In this document: piece after piece, positions 9,019 through 19,688 of the stretch
Layout of the letters: the number at the start of each line of letters is the position of its first letter
Position numbering within the stretch: the stretch's first letter is position 1
Assembly: GCA_002104905.1 (NCBI GenBank)
Contig: MCFE01000771.1
Location: 1 to 37,589 of the forward strand
DNA length: 37,589 nucleotides
DNA from: Basidiobolus meristosporus CBS 931.73
Lineage: Eukaryota > Basidiobolomycota > Basidiobolomycetes > Basidiobolales > Basidiobolaceae
Reading direction: 5' to 3'
Notes under the pieces: generated by a model
Databases searched by the model: none
What the model saw: only the letters and a program-made list of their open reading frames with translations
Told to the model about the DNA's origin: nothing
Position numbers and translations under genes: made by a program

Positions 9019-10556
9019 TTAGCTGAATATTTCTCGATTTTTACAAGCCCCGTAGTTGCGATGTTGAGGCAACACCTGCTGGTCTGGCATCACAGAACTG
9101 GATGGCCCTGCAACCAGATTGGCGTCCGAGTTGGGTTCTCCGCAGTCACCACTATTTGCCGGCCCATCTCGATCAAATTCAACGCCCCGCCGACGAGCAT
9201 CCCACCATAGACAGGCGTAAGCCACCATGCCCGCGACGAATCCAACTCCATCGTTCTTGAAAGTCATCAGCATTCCGCCCGACACAAGAACGATCAGGAA
9301 GTTTCGATTACGAGTGGCCTGGGAGTCCGTTGGCTGGGCGAAATTCCGCGCGGCCATGGCTAGCTCCAACCCACTAAAAAACAGCATCACTCCAAGGAAT
9401 GACTTGGGGAAGTACTGGAGAAGCCCAAGGAACGATCCCCCGAATATGAACCCGGTCAGCATCTTGCAAATCCCTAGGAATATGATGCTGACCTCGCTAC
9501 GAGCTCCAAATCGGTATTGTCCCGCCAAGCCACCTGAGCCATGGCAGAATGGCATGCTCCCGAAGAAACACCCAGTTAGATTCATCAGCCCTACACATGT
9601 CGCAACCGATGTTGTGGTGGTCTTGTTCTCTGGGAAGAGCTCTCGAACCAGTGCCACCAACGCAATCACAGAGTTCAACGTTGTCAACGGCAGTTGGCCA
9701 AGGCCGGCGCTCAGCATCCCGTGGACGAATTCGTTCGGTGTGGGTACCACCAGCCCAGGGTAATAAAAGCCAGGCGTAGGTGCAGGGGTCGCCGTGGCTG
9801 AAGTGTACAAAACTACAATAGCGAACGCCAGCCCGGTTACGAAAATAATCATGGCCGTGGGAATACGTCGCTGGTGGTAGAGTAGGAACACCACGCAGAA
9901 CCATGCAATCGCCCATTCATAGTTGTCATGCCATTTCCAACCTGGCCCGCCCCAAGGGGTCTCGATTTTAAACAGCAGGTCGGTTCCTGCCTTGGTCATC
10001 AAAGTGAGCCCAGTGCCCATTTGAATGCCACGAACCACTGCGCTGGGCGTATACTTATTGACGAGGTGGATGGTCCGGGTTATGCCAAGAAACAGCACTA
10101 CACTACTGACGAATATCCCGGCCCCCATAATCTCGCCCATGGTCAATTTACTAGCAAGCGCAATGGCACCAATAGCTTCACAAAAGAGAAGGTTCATAGG
10201 TAGTAAAGGGTGAGCTGACTTGTACCAAAGGAGTAGGGGCAGAGTGGGTGCTTACTTTTCATCGGCTGTACGCACATGGGAATCCCGAATTTCAACCCTG
10301 TCACGATGTTCCACAAACCGCCAAAGATCAGTGTGGAGGTCAAGGAGATCTGACCGGTGAGTGAGAGGGACACCATAAGTGGGACCAACGTGCCCACATC
10401 ACCAAGACTTCCACTGATTTCGCTCAGTGTGAAGTTTTTTCTATAATGCCTCAGCTTACTTCGGATAAAATCATTCATGAATGCAGTTGCAAGAGGGCGA
10501 ATAAACGCTCGGAATATATATGGCTCCATGGAGCCTCGTTTCGCAGGGGACTCCAA
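9019..10556 (-). CDS. MOT1-type molybdate transporter
   Basis: A molybdate permease of the MOT1 branch of the sulfate-transporter superfamily, supplying molybdenum for molybdopterin enzymes such as nitrate reductase. Two exons, 10556-10256 and 10175-9019, are separated by an 80-nt GT-AG intron and give about 485 residues. The signature SEISGSLGDVGTLVPLM sits near residue 50, followed by FGIPMCVQPMK, the two conserved pore motifs of the family. The rest is a hydrophobic core of about ten segments, with the second-half equivalents (GGLAGQYRFGARS, LGVMLFFSGLELA) also present. The C-terminus is hydrophilic and cytosolic. The join yields QPMK-T-IGAIAL, where relatives usually have Ala in place of Thr, so the exact acceptor is the least sure detail. 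The gene is tail-to-tail with CTR, 88 bp between stops. Confidence 0.9.
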
Positions 10557-11059
10557 GTCCTAGGGGCTGTTGTCTGAGTGATGGGTGGTATTCTGTTAAT
10601 CATTTTACCATGCCGTGTGGTGCGCGGGTATTTGAAGATCCCTTAGTATAATATTTTATTATTTATTACTATATATGAGGTTGGCCGTAACACCGATGAT
10701 CAATATGGATCGACTATATGTAGTAATCACCCGTTTTGTTACCAAATCAATGGATGTGTCGAAGAGTGAGAAAGCACCAATTGAGTGTAGTGTAGAAGAG
10801 TGAGGAGTTTATTATGACTTAGTACCAATTGTTAAATAATCAATGAATTCCAAACAAAAATGGCTTTCACGATGCTACGATGGTGTTCAAAATATCCATA
10901 GAGAATATGGCGGAAGGTAGATATAAGCATACCATGGATGGGAGTATCGCCGAAAGCTTCTTTGCTGACAAAAGATATCCACGAATTGATGGACAATTGG
11001 GAGTATATATCATATATATATATATATACCGTTATAATACTTGTTTACGTCGAGTTCCT
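10557..11059. other. Intergenic, AT-rich, between MOT1-type and DED1 genes
   Basis: Upstream of the molybdate transporter and downstream of DED1, both on the minus strand. It has an (AT)n microsatellite at 11012-11028. A plus frame at 10880-11260 runs into antisense DED1 and is not credible. No gene seen. Confidence 0.6.
11012..11028. repeat. (AT)n microsatellite
   Basis: Uninterrupted AT dinucleotides just 3' of the DED1 stop codon. Confidence 0.8.
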
Positions 11060-12957
<1,898 letters not shown>

Positions 12958-13790
12958 TTTATGATGATGATAATGCACTTGATTGATTGATGACTACTCT
13001 GTGTCGAGGGGTAGAGTATTTATAGGGCCATCTCTAGGGCCATCGGAGAAATGAAGCATAGAATGGGTTTGGGATGGGTTTTAGGAAGAATTTGATGATC
13101 AGATTGTGGAATATCGCATACATCCAAAGAATTACTTCATACAGAACTCAAACAAGCAAGCCAAATATCTCCATGTACGAATGAAGAATAGAAAAATTGA
13201 TGCATCGTATGATAAAAGATCATGTCTTCGGAATGAAGTGCCAGCTGCCGTACCATGCCTTAGTACACATCTGGTCTTCCTAGGCTATCTTTCTGACGAT
13301 GCGTTACAACCCTGGGCATTTCTGTTTCATGAAGATGTTTCCAATCTGAGTCATGTTCCGCCAGTGCGGGTTATGGTTGTGTGCTTGAATCCGTCTCGTA
13401 TATTCCCGCAACCAGGATACACCACCACCACCACCACCACCGCCACCGCATACTTCTTCGATTGCAGATCAGTCGGATAGATCTACATGTGTGTAAATCA
13501 GGAATCTTCCGGGATTTTGCTAGCAGTATCCTATGCAAGTATTATGCGGAAACACATTAGGGCTAATTAAGATTCCGGCAAATAAAGTTAAACTTGTGAG
13601 AGATTATGATCTGAATGTCACCATCACACCCAGTGATTGGTTGGATGGCATATGAAGTATGACTGAATGCCCATATATGTCAATTACATCAATGTGAACC
13701 CTGCCACTGACTCGACTGCCTCTTCCTCCTACCTGAACTCTCTGTCTACAAGCTGTAAATATCACCCTGCTCTGTTAGCTCTGTGCAAGC
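12958..13790. other. Divergent promoter region DED1 / EI24-like
   Basis: About 0.83 kb. It includes a CAC triplet repeat (13429-13447) and a 124-codon plus frame (13106-13480) that encodes a poly-Thr run from the microsatellite and has no recognisable domain. A pyrimidine-rich stretch (CTCGACTGCCTCTTCC) lies about 60 bp before the EI24-like start. No gene seen. Confidence 0.6.
13429..13447. repeat. CAC/ACC triplet microsatellite
   Basis: Six to seven ACC units with a CGCC variant at the end, intergenic. Confidence 0.8.
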
Positions 13791-14561
13791 ATGAACCTTC
13801 CGAAGTATAGTTACCCCGTTCAAGGGATCTTCTACTTTTTCATGAATCCCTCAATATGGATGAAGTGCATATGGGCTTTACTGACCACTTTGTTGGTAGC
13901 CCTGTGCTCTCTTATTGGCTTTGGGTTTCTTATCAGTCCACAGGCGCACGGGTTAATCAGAGCCGGGTGCCCCGTATGGTTAGCCTGGGTAGTCAGCGTC
14001 ATTTTTTACCTTCTGGAAAGCCTGGTATTTGTACTTCTTTTCAGCCTTATCGCCCTGCCATTTTTTCAGGATAGTTTGTTCGACTATGTGTTGGTGTTAA
14101 GAGGGTACAAGCGCGTACTGGAGAATGAACACGCACATGCCTGTAGTCGAGGTTTTCGTGCCGGAATTGGCTATCTTTTGGTGCAAATCCTGCTTCTAGT
14201 CTTCAGTATACCCATCAACTTAATTCCGTTGGTTGGAACCTACTTTTTCTGCTACCTTAACGGCTTTGTTTTGGCGTGGGGGTATCAAATACACAATCAT
14301 ATTGATATCAAAGGGATGTCATTCTACGAGAGCAAGAGTTATGTATTTCGACACAAGCGTCAGTTCTCTGGGTTTGGGACCGTGGCTTTTGCGTTGGAAA
14401 TGATACCCTTGTTCAATTTCTTCTTTATATTCTCCAACACTATCGGGGCCGCTTTATGGGCAGCCGATGAGTACGCTAGTGCAGAAAGAAATCTTCCAAT
14501 ATCCGCCAACGATGCTCCACCAGCCAGCAATGTACAGGTTCCGCCAGAGCAAAATGTTTAA
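13791..14561 (+). CDS. EI24/CysZ-like multi-span membrane protein
   Basis: Intronless, 256 residues. The body is strongly hydrophobic with about five to six membrane segments: residues 24-47 (ALLTTLLVALCSLIGFGFLI), 61-86, 123-150 (IGYLLVQILLLVFSIPINLI), 150-165 and 200-220. The arrangement of a short loop with IPINLIPLVGTYFFCYLNGF, then a charged segment and a last hydrophobic hairpin (LEMIPLFNFFFIFSNTIGAA), is that of the EI24 domain family. In fungi this family includes Rrt8/Lds-type proteins of lipid droplets and spore walls; in bacteria it includes CysZ. The C-terminal 25 residues are polar and Pro-rich. The molecular role is not established from sequence. A poly(A) signal AATAAA lies at 14686-14691. 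Assignment rests on topology and local motifs, so it is less sure than its neighbours. Confidence 0.72.
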   Translation: MNLPKYSYPVQGIFYFFMNPSIWMKCIWALLTTLLVALCSLIGFGFLISPQAHGLIRAGCPVWLAWVVSVIFYLLESLVFVLLFSLIALPFFQDSLFDYVLVLRGYKRVLENEHAHACSRGFRAGIGYLLVQILLLVFSIPINLIPLVGTYFFCYLNGFVLAWGYQIHNHIDIKGMSFYESKSYVFRHKRQFSGFGTVAFALEMIPLFNFFFIFSNTIGAALWAADEYASAERNLPISANDAPPASNVQVPPEQNV

Positions 14562-14841
14562 TCCTTATCTTAACTACACAATTCCTCTCATCCCTCTATA
14601 ATTCATAACAACGCAAGTGCTCTGCCCTATCCAAAAATCTCAAAATCTAACTTATTGCTATATCATCTAGATATCGCGCCATTGCAATAAATGAATAGTA
14701 ATCCACGTGATGGTCGTTCCTATGGAATTTTCACGAAACATTTCATGTTTAGGCATTGAGATTAACTAAACAAATACAAAATCACCTCCATGGACCAGAC
14801 TCAAAGAGTTATTCAATACAAAGAACTAGAAAGCACTTAAC

Positions 14842-15842
14842 ATGCTTGATTCAGACGAGAATAAACCAAAGCAGCCATTACTTCTCAAAGGTCCAACCTG
14901 GCCAGCATTGGATTTCTTTCAATCTTCTGGACAACCAGATGAGACGAGAGCCAACCGTTTCTTGGTGAATGGAGTCCCGGTATACTTGGAAGAAAGTGGT
15001 AGAGAGGATGTCGAAGAACATACCAAACGTACAGCTTTTACTGTATGGGATTGTGTAAGTTGAGATAGGTCTAGAAATGGTCCTTTTTTGCCGAGCCTGG
15101 TTGACTTACCTCAGTACCGATAGAGTCTAGTTTTGGCAAAGTACTTGGAAAAGCAGAAAAATAGCCTCGATCTTGATTCGAAGCGTGTGCTTGAACTGGT
15201 ACCTTATGAGAACAGGGTTTCTTTTGTAGTTCGTTCGTTCTCATACTTTTCTAGGGTTCGGGCAAAGGTATAGTAGGGATATCGTCAGCGTTACTTGGTG
15301 CGAAAGAGGTACTTCTGACCGATGTGAGCGAGGTAGTCTCAAATTTGGAAAAAACAGTAGCTCTGAACAAATTGACCTCAACAGTTCGGGTGAAAGAATT
15401 GGATTGGACCGATCGGTAAGTTATCTTTGAAAAGAAAGGGCCAAAAAGCATTATGTAGTTTTTGATACTCAACCGCTTCACACCACTTCAAATCATTAGC
15501 TCACTTGTTTCGAGTTTTGAAAAATATGATCTAATCGTGGCAGCAGACGTGGTCTGGGTGGACTGGCTAATCGAGCCCTTGGTTGAAACTATATTCGGTA
15601 AGTAATTTTACAGAAACACAGCTTTTCCCGGTTTATTAAAAGCCAGCCCCTCTCCAGAATTAAGCACTCCGGATACAACCATCTTACTTGGGCATCTATC
15701 TCGCTCGTCTCGTGGGGATGAGCATCTTTTCCGTTGTTTGAAAGACAGAGGATTTGTGGTCACCAAGATACCTGCGTGGGAGTTGGATTATTTGTACAGC
15801 AAAGACGAGATCAATATCTACCATATAAAGTTGAGCCCATGA
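14842..15842 (+). CDS. Class I SAM-dependent protein lysine methyltransferase (Methyltransf_16/METTL21-like)
   Basis: Likely transfers methyl groups from S-adenosylmethionine to a lysine in a protein substrate such as elongation factors or chaperones; the actual substrate is unknown. Five exons, 14842-15054, 15124-15198, 15255-15415, 15500-15597 and 15658-15842, with introns of 56-84 nt, give 243 residues. Key motifs: TAFTVWDC just before the domain; motif I VLELGSGKGIVGISSALLGA (split by intron 2 exactly between VLEL and GSGKG); VLLTDVSEVVSNLEKTVALN, where the acidic residue binds the SAM ribose; ELDWTD; and motif IV YDLIVAADVVWVDWLIEPLV, matching the family's DLI..(A/S)DV(V/I)W pattern. The last exon has the closing strands (GFVVTKI...INIYHIKL). 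This group includes METTL21 and EFM-type enzymes; I cannot choose among them. Confidence 0.87.
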
Positions 15843-16645
15843 ATACAATTCAATAGAAACAGTCAAACAGTCCTGATTGGTAGTAGTGACCTACACAAGT
15901 AGAATGTATGCCCCAGTGCAGAATATATGCTCTAAGGGAGTGATATGTGGCAAGAATAGAAGTGCCACTAATATAGCAGAGAGCGATCCATGTCCAGACT
16001 GATGTTCACTCAATCAGTCGCAATGCATTAATTCCACTGAGCTACCATGACTGTAGTTGCGTTTATGCGATGATCCACCTGACTGCCTCCAACCACGAGA
16101 TGCTGATAAACAATGCGATGAAACTGACAATTTCAATTGTGGAGATTCAGCCTAATTGTCCACCCAAAGCCATGGGTTTCGTGAAAATTCAGGCCAATTG
16201 CCAACCTAAAGCCATTGACCTGTCAATGAGATCAATGGTCGATGGACGCATGGTTGATGAAACAAAAAGAGTGCGTAAATGCAAGGCCACGGTTGAAAAA
16301 TTCCTGCACATTCCCAACTTGGTATATAAGCATCCAGTGTCAGTCTAAACAGATCCACACGCCCCTCGTGGTGCTAAACAACTCATTTTGTCTGTTTAAA
16401 AGACTACTGGATACTTGTCCCACGGCATACACCTCTATACCATCCATATCTTCCTTAACTTTGCACCAGTGTCCACCTGTTTAGGACGTGATTCGTGCAC
16501 TCTACCCTGCTATAAGCCTGTATATACATTAACTCCCATTTGGGGATTGTTTATTTGTCCATTCGTAAGTGTAAGTGTGTAAAGAGCCAGATACCAAGCG
16601 GATTTCCATCCACCTGTTCACAAATATATATCCTCAACCTACACC
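15843..16645. other. Intergenic, promoter of the cyclin gene
   Basis: About 0.8 kb with no convincing gene. It has an imperfect direct repeat near 16144-16220: two copies of about 31 bp sharing ATTCAG..AATTG..ACC.AAAGCCAT, about 12 bp apart. The small frames at 16070-16484 translate this repeat and lack any domain. TATA-like TATATACA lies near 16521-16528. Confidence 0.55.
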
Positions 16646-17407
16646 ATGGTATACCTAGTGCACGGAGAGAGTCGGTTCACGCCCAAAAGCCTTGTTCTCT
16701 TCTCTTCGTGGAATAAGCCCAGCATTGACTGGAGCAGATACGACCAGGTCATCGAAAAGCTGGAGGTGACCGAGCAAGAAATGGAAGCGACCGTGGAGTT
16801 TTCCGGCCTGGTGGCCGATATGGTGACAAACCTGTGGAGTTTCCGCGATGCTCCCCAGTCTCGCACCCAGAGCCCTCAGGCTCAGAGCCGCCGGATGGAG
16901 ATGATCGAATTTGTCCAAAGGCTGCTGATCTTTACGGACGCTCCGTCCACAGTGGTGTTCGTGGGGCTGAATTATCTGTACCGACTGCGAACCTCGGGCA
17001 TCTTTACCGAGGATCCCGCGTGCGGATCTGAATATCGAGTGCTGGTAGTAGCACTGCTTGTCGCCAGCAAATATATTGAAGATCAATCCTACAGCAATCA
17101 GAGCTGGTCTGAGGTATCCGGATTCGATGCCGAGGAAGTGAACCTTATGGAACGAGAGTTTCTCACCGAACTCGACTGGAATCTGTGGATCTCCCCTGAG
17201 GAATACGAGGGCTGGATAGAAGGTATCGATCATTGGCTAGCCAAAGAGGAGTGGGAAAACGAAGGCACCGAGAGCGAAGCAGACAGCGAATTGGATTCCG
17301 AGTACGAGTGGCCACTAACACCGCACAGCCTAGATGCTGAGTGCCAAAAATTCACTCAGCTCTCACTGGCGCAAGAACTAAAGCTAAGCAACGATGGAAT
17401 GTATTAA
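16646..17407 (+). CDS. PHO80/Pcl-type cyclin
   Basis: Regulatory subunit for a Pho85-like cyclin-dependent kinase, which in fungi links cell-cycle entry and nutrient or phosphate signals. Intronless, 253 residues. The cyclin box spans about residues 88-195: MEMIEFVQRLLIFTDAPSTV (helix 1), VFVGLNYLYRLR, then YRVLVVALLVASKYIEDQSY, SNQSWSEVSGFDAEEVN and LMEREFLTELDWNLWIS. The pattern LVASKY.ED..YSN..W..VSG....E.N.MER.FL..LDWNL is characteristic of the Pcl1/2/9 class. The C-terminus is acidic (ESEADSELDSEYE), possibly a phosphorylation or degradation region. A poly(A) signal AATAAA lies at 17565-17570. Converges on the RGS gene. Confidence 0.87.
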   Translation: MVYLVHGESRFTPKSLVLFSSWNKPSIDWSRYDQVIEKLEVTEQEMEATVEFSGLVADMVTNLWSFRDAPQSRTQSPQAQSRRMEMIEFVQRLLIFTDAPSTVVFVGLNYLYRLRTSGIFTEDPACGSEYRVLVVALLVASKYIEDQSYSNQSWSEVSGFDAEEVNLMEREFLTELDWNLWISPEEYEGWIEGIDHWLAKEEWENEGTESEADSELDSEYEWPLTPHSLDAECQKFTQLSLAQELKLSNDGMY

Positions 17408-17714
17408 AGCGATAGACCATCAGTCACTCCTGCATCAACCACCAGAAATATTATTGACGTCTATTGGCTGAGCCCGTATATCCTTCACATCCCCATCTTT
17501 TTCGCGGCACTGTCCCCTGCATTTCATTGTGAGTAGTGGACGAGTGTCACTTTATTGTACCATCAATAAAAATATATATGAAAGGCCGGCACTCCCCCTT
17601 TTTCCAACGACAAAGGGGACAAAATTCGTCGAGACAAGGCACCAAAATATCTTACACAACAAGGTAGTACATGCGGTTGGCTCTATAGTGCATATCAACA
17701 AGGTGGGTGCATCC
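17408..17714. other. Shared 3' region of the cyclin and 7TM-RGS genes
   Basis: Contains AATAAA on the plus strand (17565-17570, for the cyclin) and AATAAA on the minus strand (17556-17551, for the RGS gene), only 8 bp apart and pointing past each other. Transcripts using these sites would overlap in antisense. No gene seen. Confidence 0.55.
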
Positions 17715-19352
17715 TCACACCACTCTGTGCTTCCGAAGGTAGTTCTGAACGAAGTCCGGAAACACGTTATCGTAGAGCAGCGAGAGGACCTGGTCCTTGG
17801 TGTTGTCGAAGACGTCCCAAGTGACCCGGCCGTTCTGCATCTGCTGAAAGACCGCAGCGTGCGCGGTGCTGGAGATGTTGATTTCTAGCAAGGCCCCGGG
17901 CTGGAGGTAGGTGCGGTAGAATTTGTGAAAACGGACCTGTAACTCGGTCGGGACCAGCTCGGCATCGGTGTACTTGCGGATGGTCAGCCCGATTCCGACG
18001 TGGGCCGGGGTAACGGCCGGCGGCCGGGATTTGAAGATGGAGATGGGCTTGGGTGGTATCAGAGGGGTCTCTACGGAGTTGTTTTTCATCCCCGACTGGG
18101 CGGACACGATGCAATACTGCTTCAGAAGCTGGAAGTCGTCGATGAAGCATGTGTTCTCACTGCACAGGTACCGTGCAGCGAAGTTTCGAAAGTGGTACAG
18201 CATCTCAGGGTTTTCAAAGATCCGGTGGAATTGCTCCGAGTCGTAGGCGGCGATGGTGCGTAGCTTTCTAGTGCGATAGGCCATCCCAATCAGCGGAAAG
18301 CCCACGGTGTTCAGGTGGGTGAGTAGCATAAAGAGCGTGATAAAATAATAGCTGGAGAAGGACGAGTTCAACTTCTCCTTCAGGATCAGTGTCCACACGA
18401 AGTACATCGGGTAAATACACAGGCCAAGAAACACGCAGGTGATCAGCTCGTTGCGAAGCCCGTAGGCGTCCTTGACGTTCCAAAAATAATAGATCACCCA
18501 GGGGCAACACACGAAGAGAAACACCCCAGTGATCCCAAAGAAGGGGAAGTAGTGCCAGCCAAAGCCGCAGAGCGTGTACTCATCAAAGCCAGGCTCCAGC
18601 ATTCTCACCAGTTGCATCGCCGATACTGCAGTAACAAGTATGAAGATAAACAGTGCAACCAGGTATGTCAGTCGCTTGTCTGTGACTCGCTCTTTGTTGT
18701 ATGCCTGACGCGAGATGTGCGAATGTCGGTAGCGTTCGTGTTCCAGCAATTCAAACGAGTTCTTGTCGTCGATAAACGTGTCCTGCAGTTGACTGTGAAC
18801 CTTGGCGGTGTTGAATCGTACCACCACCAACAGCTGAACCCCGCGGGCCATCAGCGAGAGGAAATACAACGCTGAGCCGAGGTAGGTTCCCCAGAGAACC
18901 AACGAGCAAGAAAAATCCATCCACCACATCAGTCGACAGTAGTAGGAACCGGAGATGATAAGGTTCCCGAAGGCGCCCAGTAGGATTAATCTGAGCGGCC
19001 GGTGGCTGAACTTCTGGTGGTGGTAGAGGTAGAGAATGGTGGTGATGAAAACTAGTACACAGTGGACTACAAGTGCAACACAGGCCAGGTTTTGTCCGAG
19101 GGTGGGGAACCCCATGTTAGGGGTTAGAGAAAGTCGGACAGAAAAGCGAGGGCGGAAATCATAGAGCCAGGTCAGGTATGCCGTTCGTCTTATATCAATG
19201 GGCTCACTTCCGTATTTGGCAGTGAACCTTCGGGGTCTGGCTGCAAATATAGGAGTGCTGGAATCGGAAGTCTGGGGAGGGAACCGACAGATAGGCAATT
19301 TAAGCTTATGGCTGGTTCCAAGGAAATCCATGATCACGCGTTTGAATGCCAA
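17715..19352 (-). CDS. Seven-transmembrane protein fused to an RGS domain
   Basis: A predicted membrane receptor-like regulator of heterotrimeric G-protein signalling: RGS domains speed GTP hydrolysis by G-alpha. Intronless, up to 545 residues. Seven hydrophobic segments can be counted, starting at GQNLACVALVVHCVLVFITT (about residues 85-110) and ending at SYYFITLFMLLTHLNTVGFP (about 335-355). The RGS domain follows at about 374-545 (FHRIFENPEMLYHFRNFAAR, then SENTCFIDDFQLLKQY, then LQPGALLEINISST and FPDFVQNYL at the end). A Pro/Ser-rich insert of about 45 residues (about 419-465) splits the RGS bundle, which is unusual. The overall plan is that of plant AtRGS1 and related fungal 7TM-RGS proteins. 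The start is uncertain: Met80 (19115), directly before helix 1, is an alternative giving 466 residues. Confidence 0.83.
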   Translation of the reverse strand: MAFKRVIMDFLGTSHKLKLPICRFPPQTSDSSTPIFAARPRRFTAKYGSEPIDIRRTAYLTWLYDFRPRFSVRLSLTPNMGFPTLGQNLACVALVVHCVLVFITTILYLYHHQKFSHRPLRLILLGAFGNLIISGSYYCRLMWWMDFSCSLVLWGTYLGSALYFLSLMARGVQLLVVVRFNTAKVHSQLQDTFIDDKNSFELLEHERYRHSHISRQAYNKERVTDKRLTYLVALFIFILVTAVSAMQLVRMLEPGFDEYTLCGFGWHYFPFFGITGVFLFVCCPWVIYYFWNVKDAYGLRNELITCVFLGLCIYPMYFVWTLILKEKLNSSFSSYYFITLFMLLTHLNTVGFPLIGMAYRTRKLRTIAAYDSEQFHRIFENPEMLYHFRNFAARYLCSENTCFIDDFQLLKQYCIVSAQSGMKNNSVETPLIPPKPISIFKSRPPAVTPAHVGIGLTIRKYTDAELVPTELQVRFHKFYRTYLQPGALLEINISSTAHAAVFQQMQNGRVTWDVFDNTKDQVLSLLYDNVFPDFVQNYLRKHRVV

Positions 19353-19688
19353 CCCACACCCTACATGTTAGCCGACGCATGCTTGATGCTACGGAAATAT
19401 CCAGGCTGCTGTGCGGAAGTATGGGTGTGGTGTGTGGTGTGCAATGTGCAATGTGGTGATGGATCCCCCGTCCGTGGATCGATGCCTGTAATTTATTTTC
19501 CAATCTCCAAGTAACACACCCTCTCACCCACTTGTCTGTTCCAATAACTCCGTTGCACATCCTTGGCCGAGGCTCATCTATGCAGCATTCTTCATGAAGC
19601 TGGCTCACGTGCTATTTATTCCATATTTCGTCTATCAAAGAATAAAACAATCAAAAAATGCCTAATGTACAGGGTGGGGTTAGGGGAT
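19353..19688. other. Intergenic between 7TM-RGS and SET2
   Basis: Promoter side of the RGS gene and 3' side of SET2, both on the minus strand. TG-rich tract at 19426-19458. A minus-strand AATAAA (19620-19615) about 70 nt past the SET2 stop codon is the likely poly(A) signal. The small frames on both strands lack domains. Confidence 0.6.

Noticed and set aside
13106-13480. 124-codon plus frame in the DED1/EI24 intergenic region
   Set aside because: Poly-Thr run comes from a CAC microsatellite; no domain, no promoter or splice support.
16070-16348. 92-codon plus frame with internal repeat
   Set aside because: Translates an imperfect 31-bp direct repeat in the cyclin promoter region; no domain.
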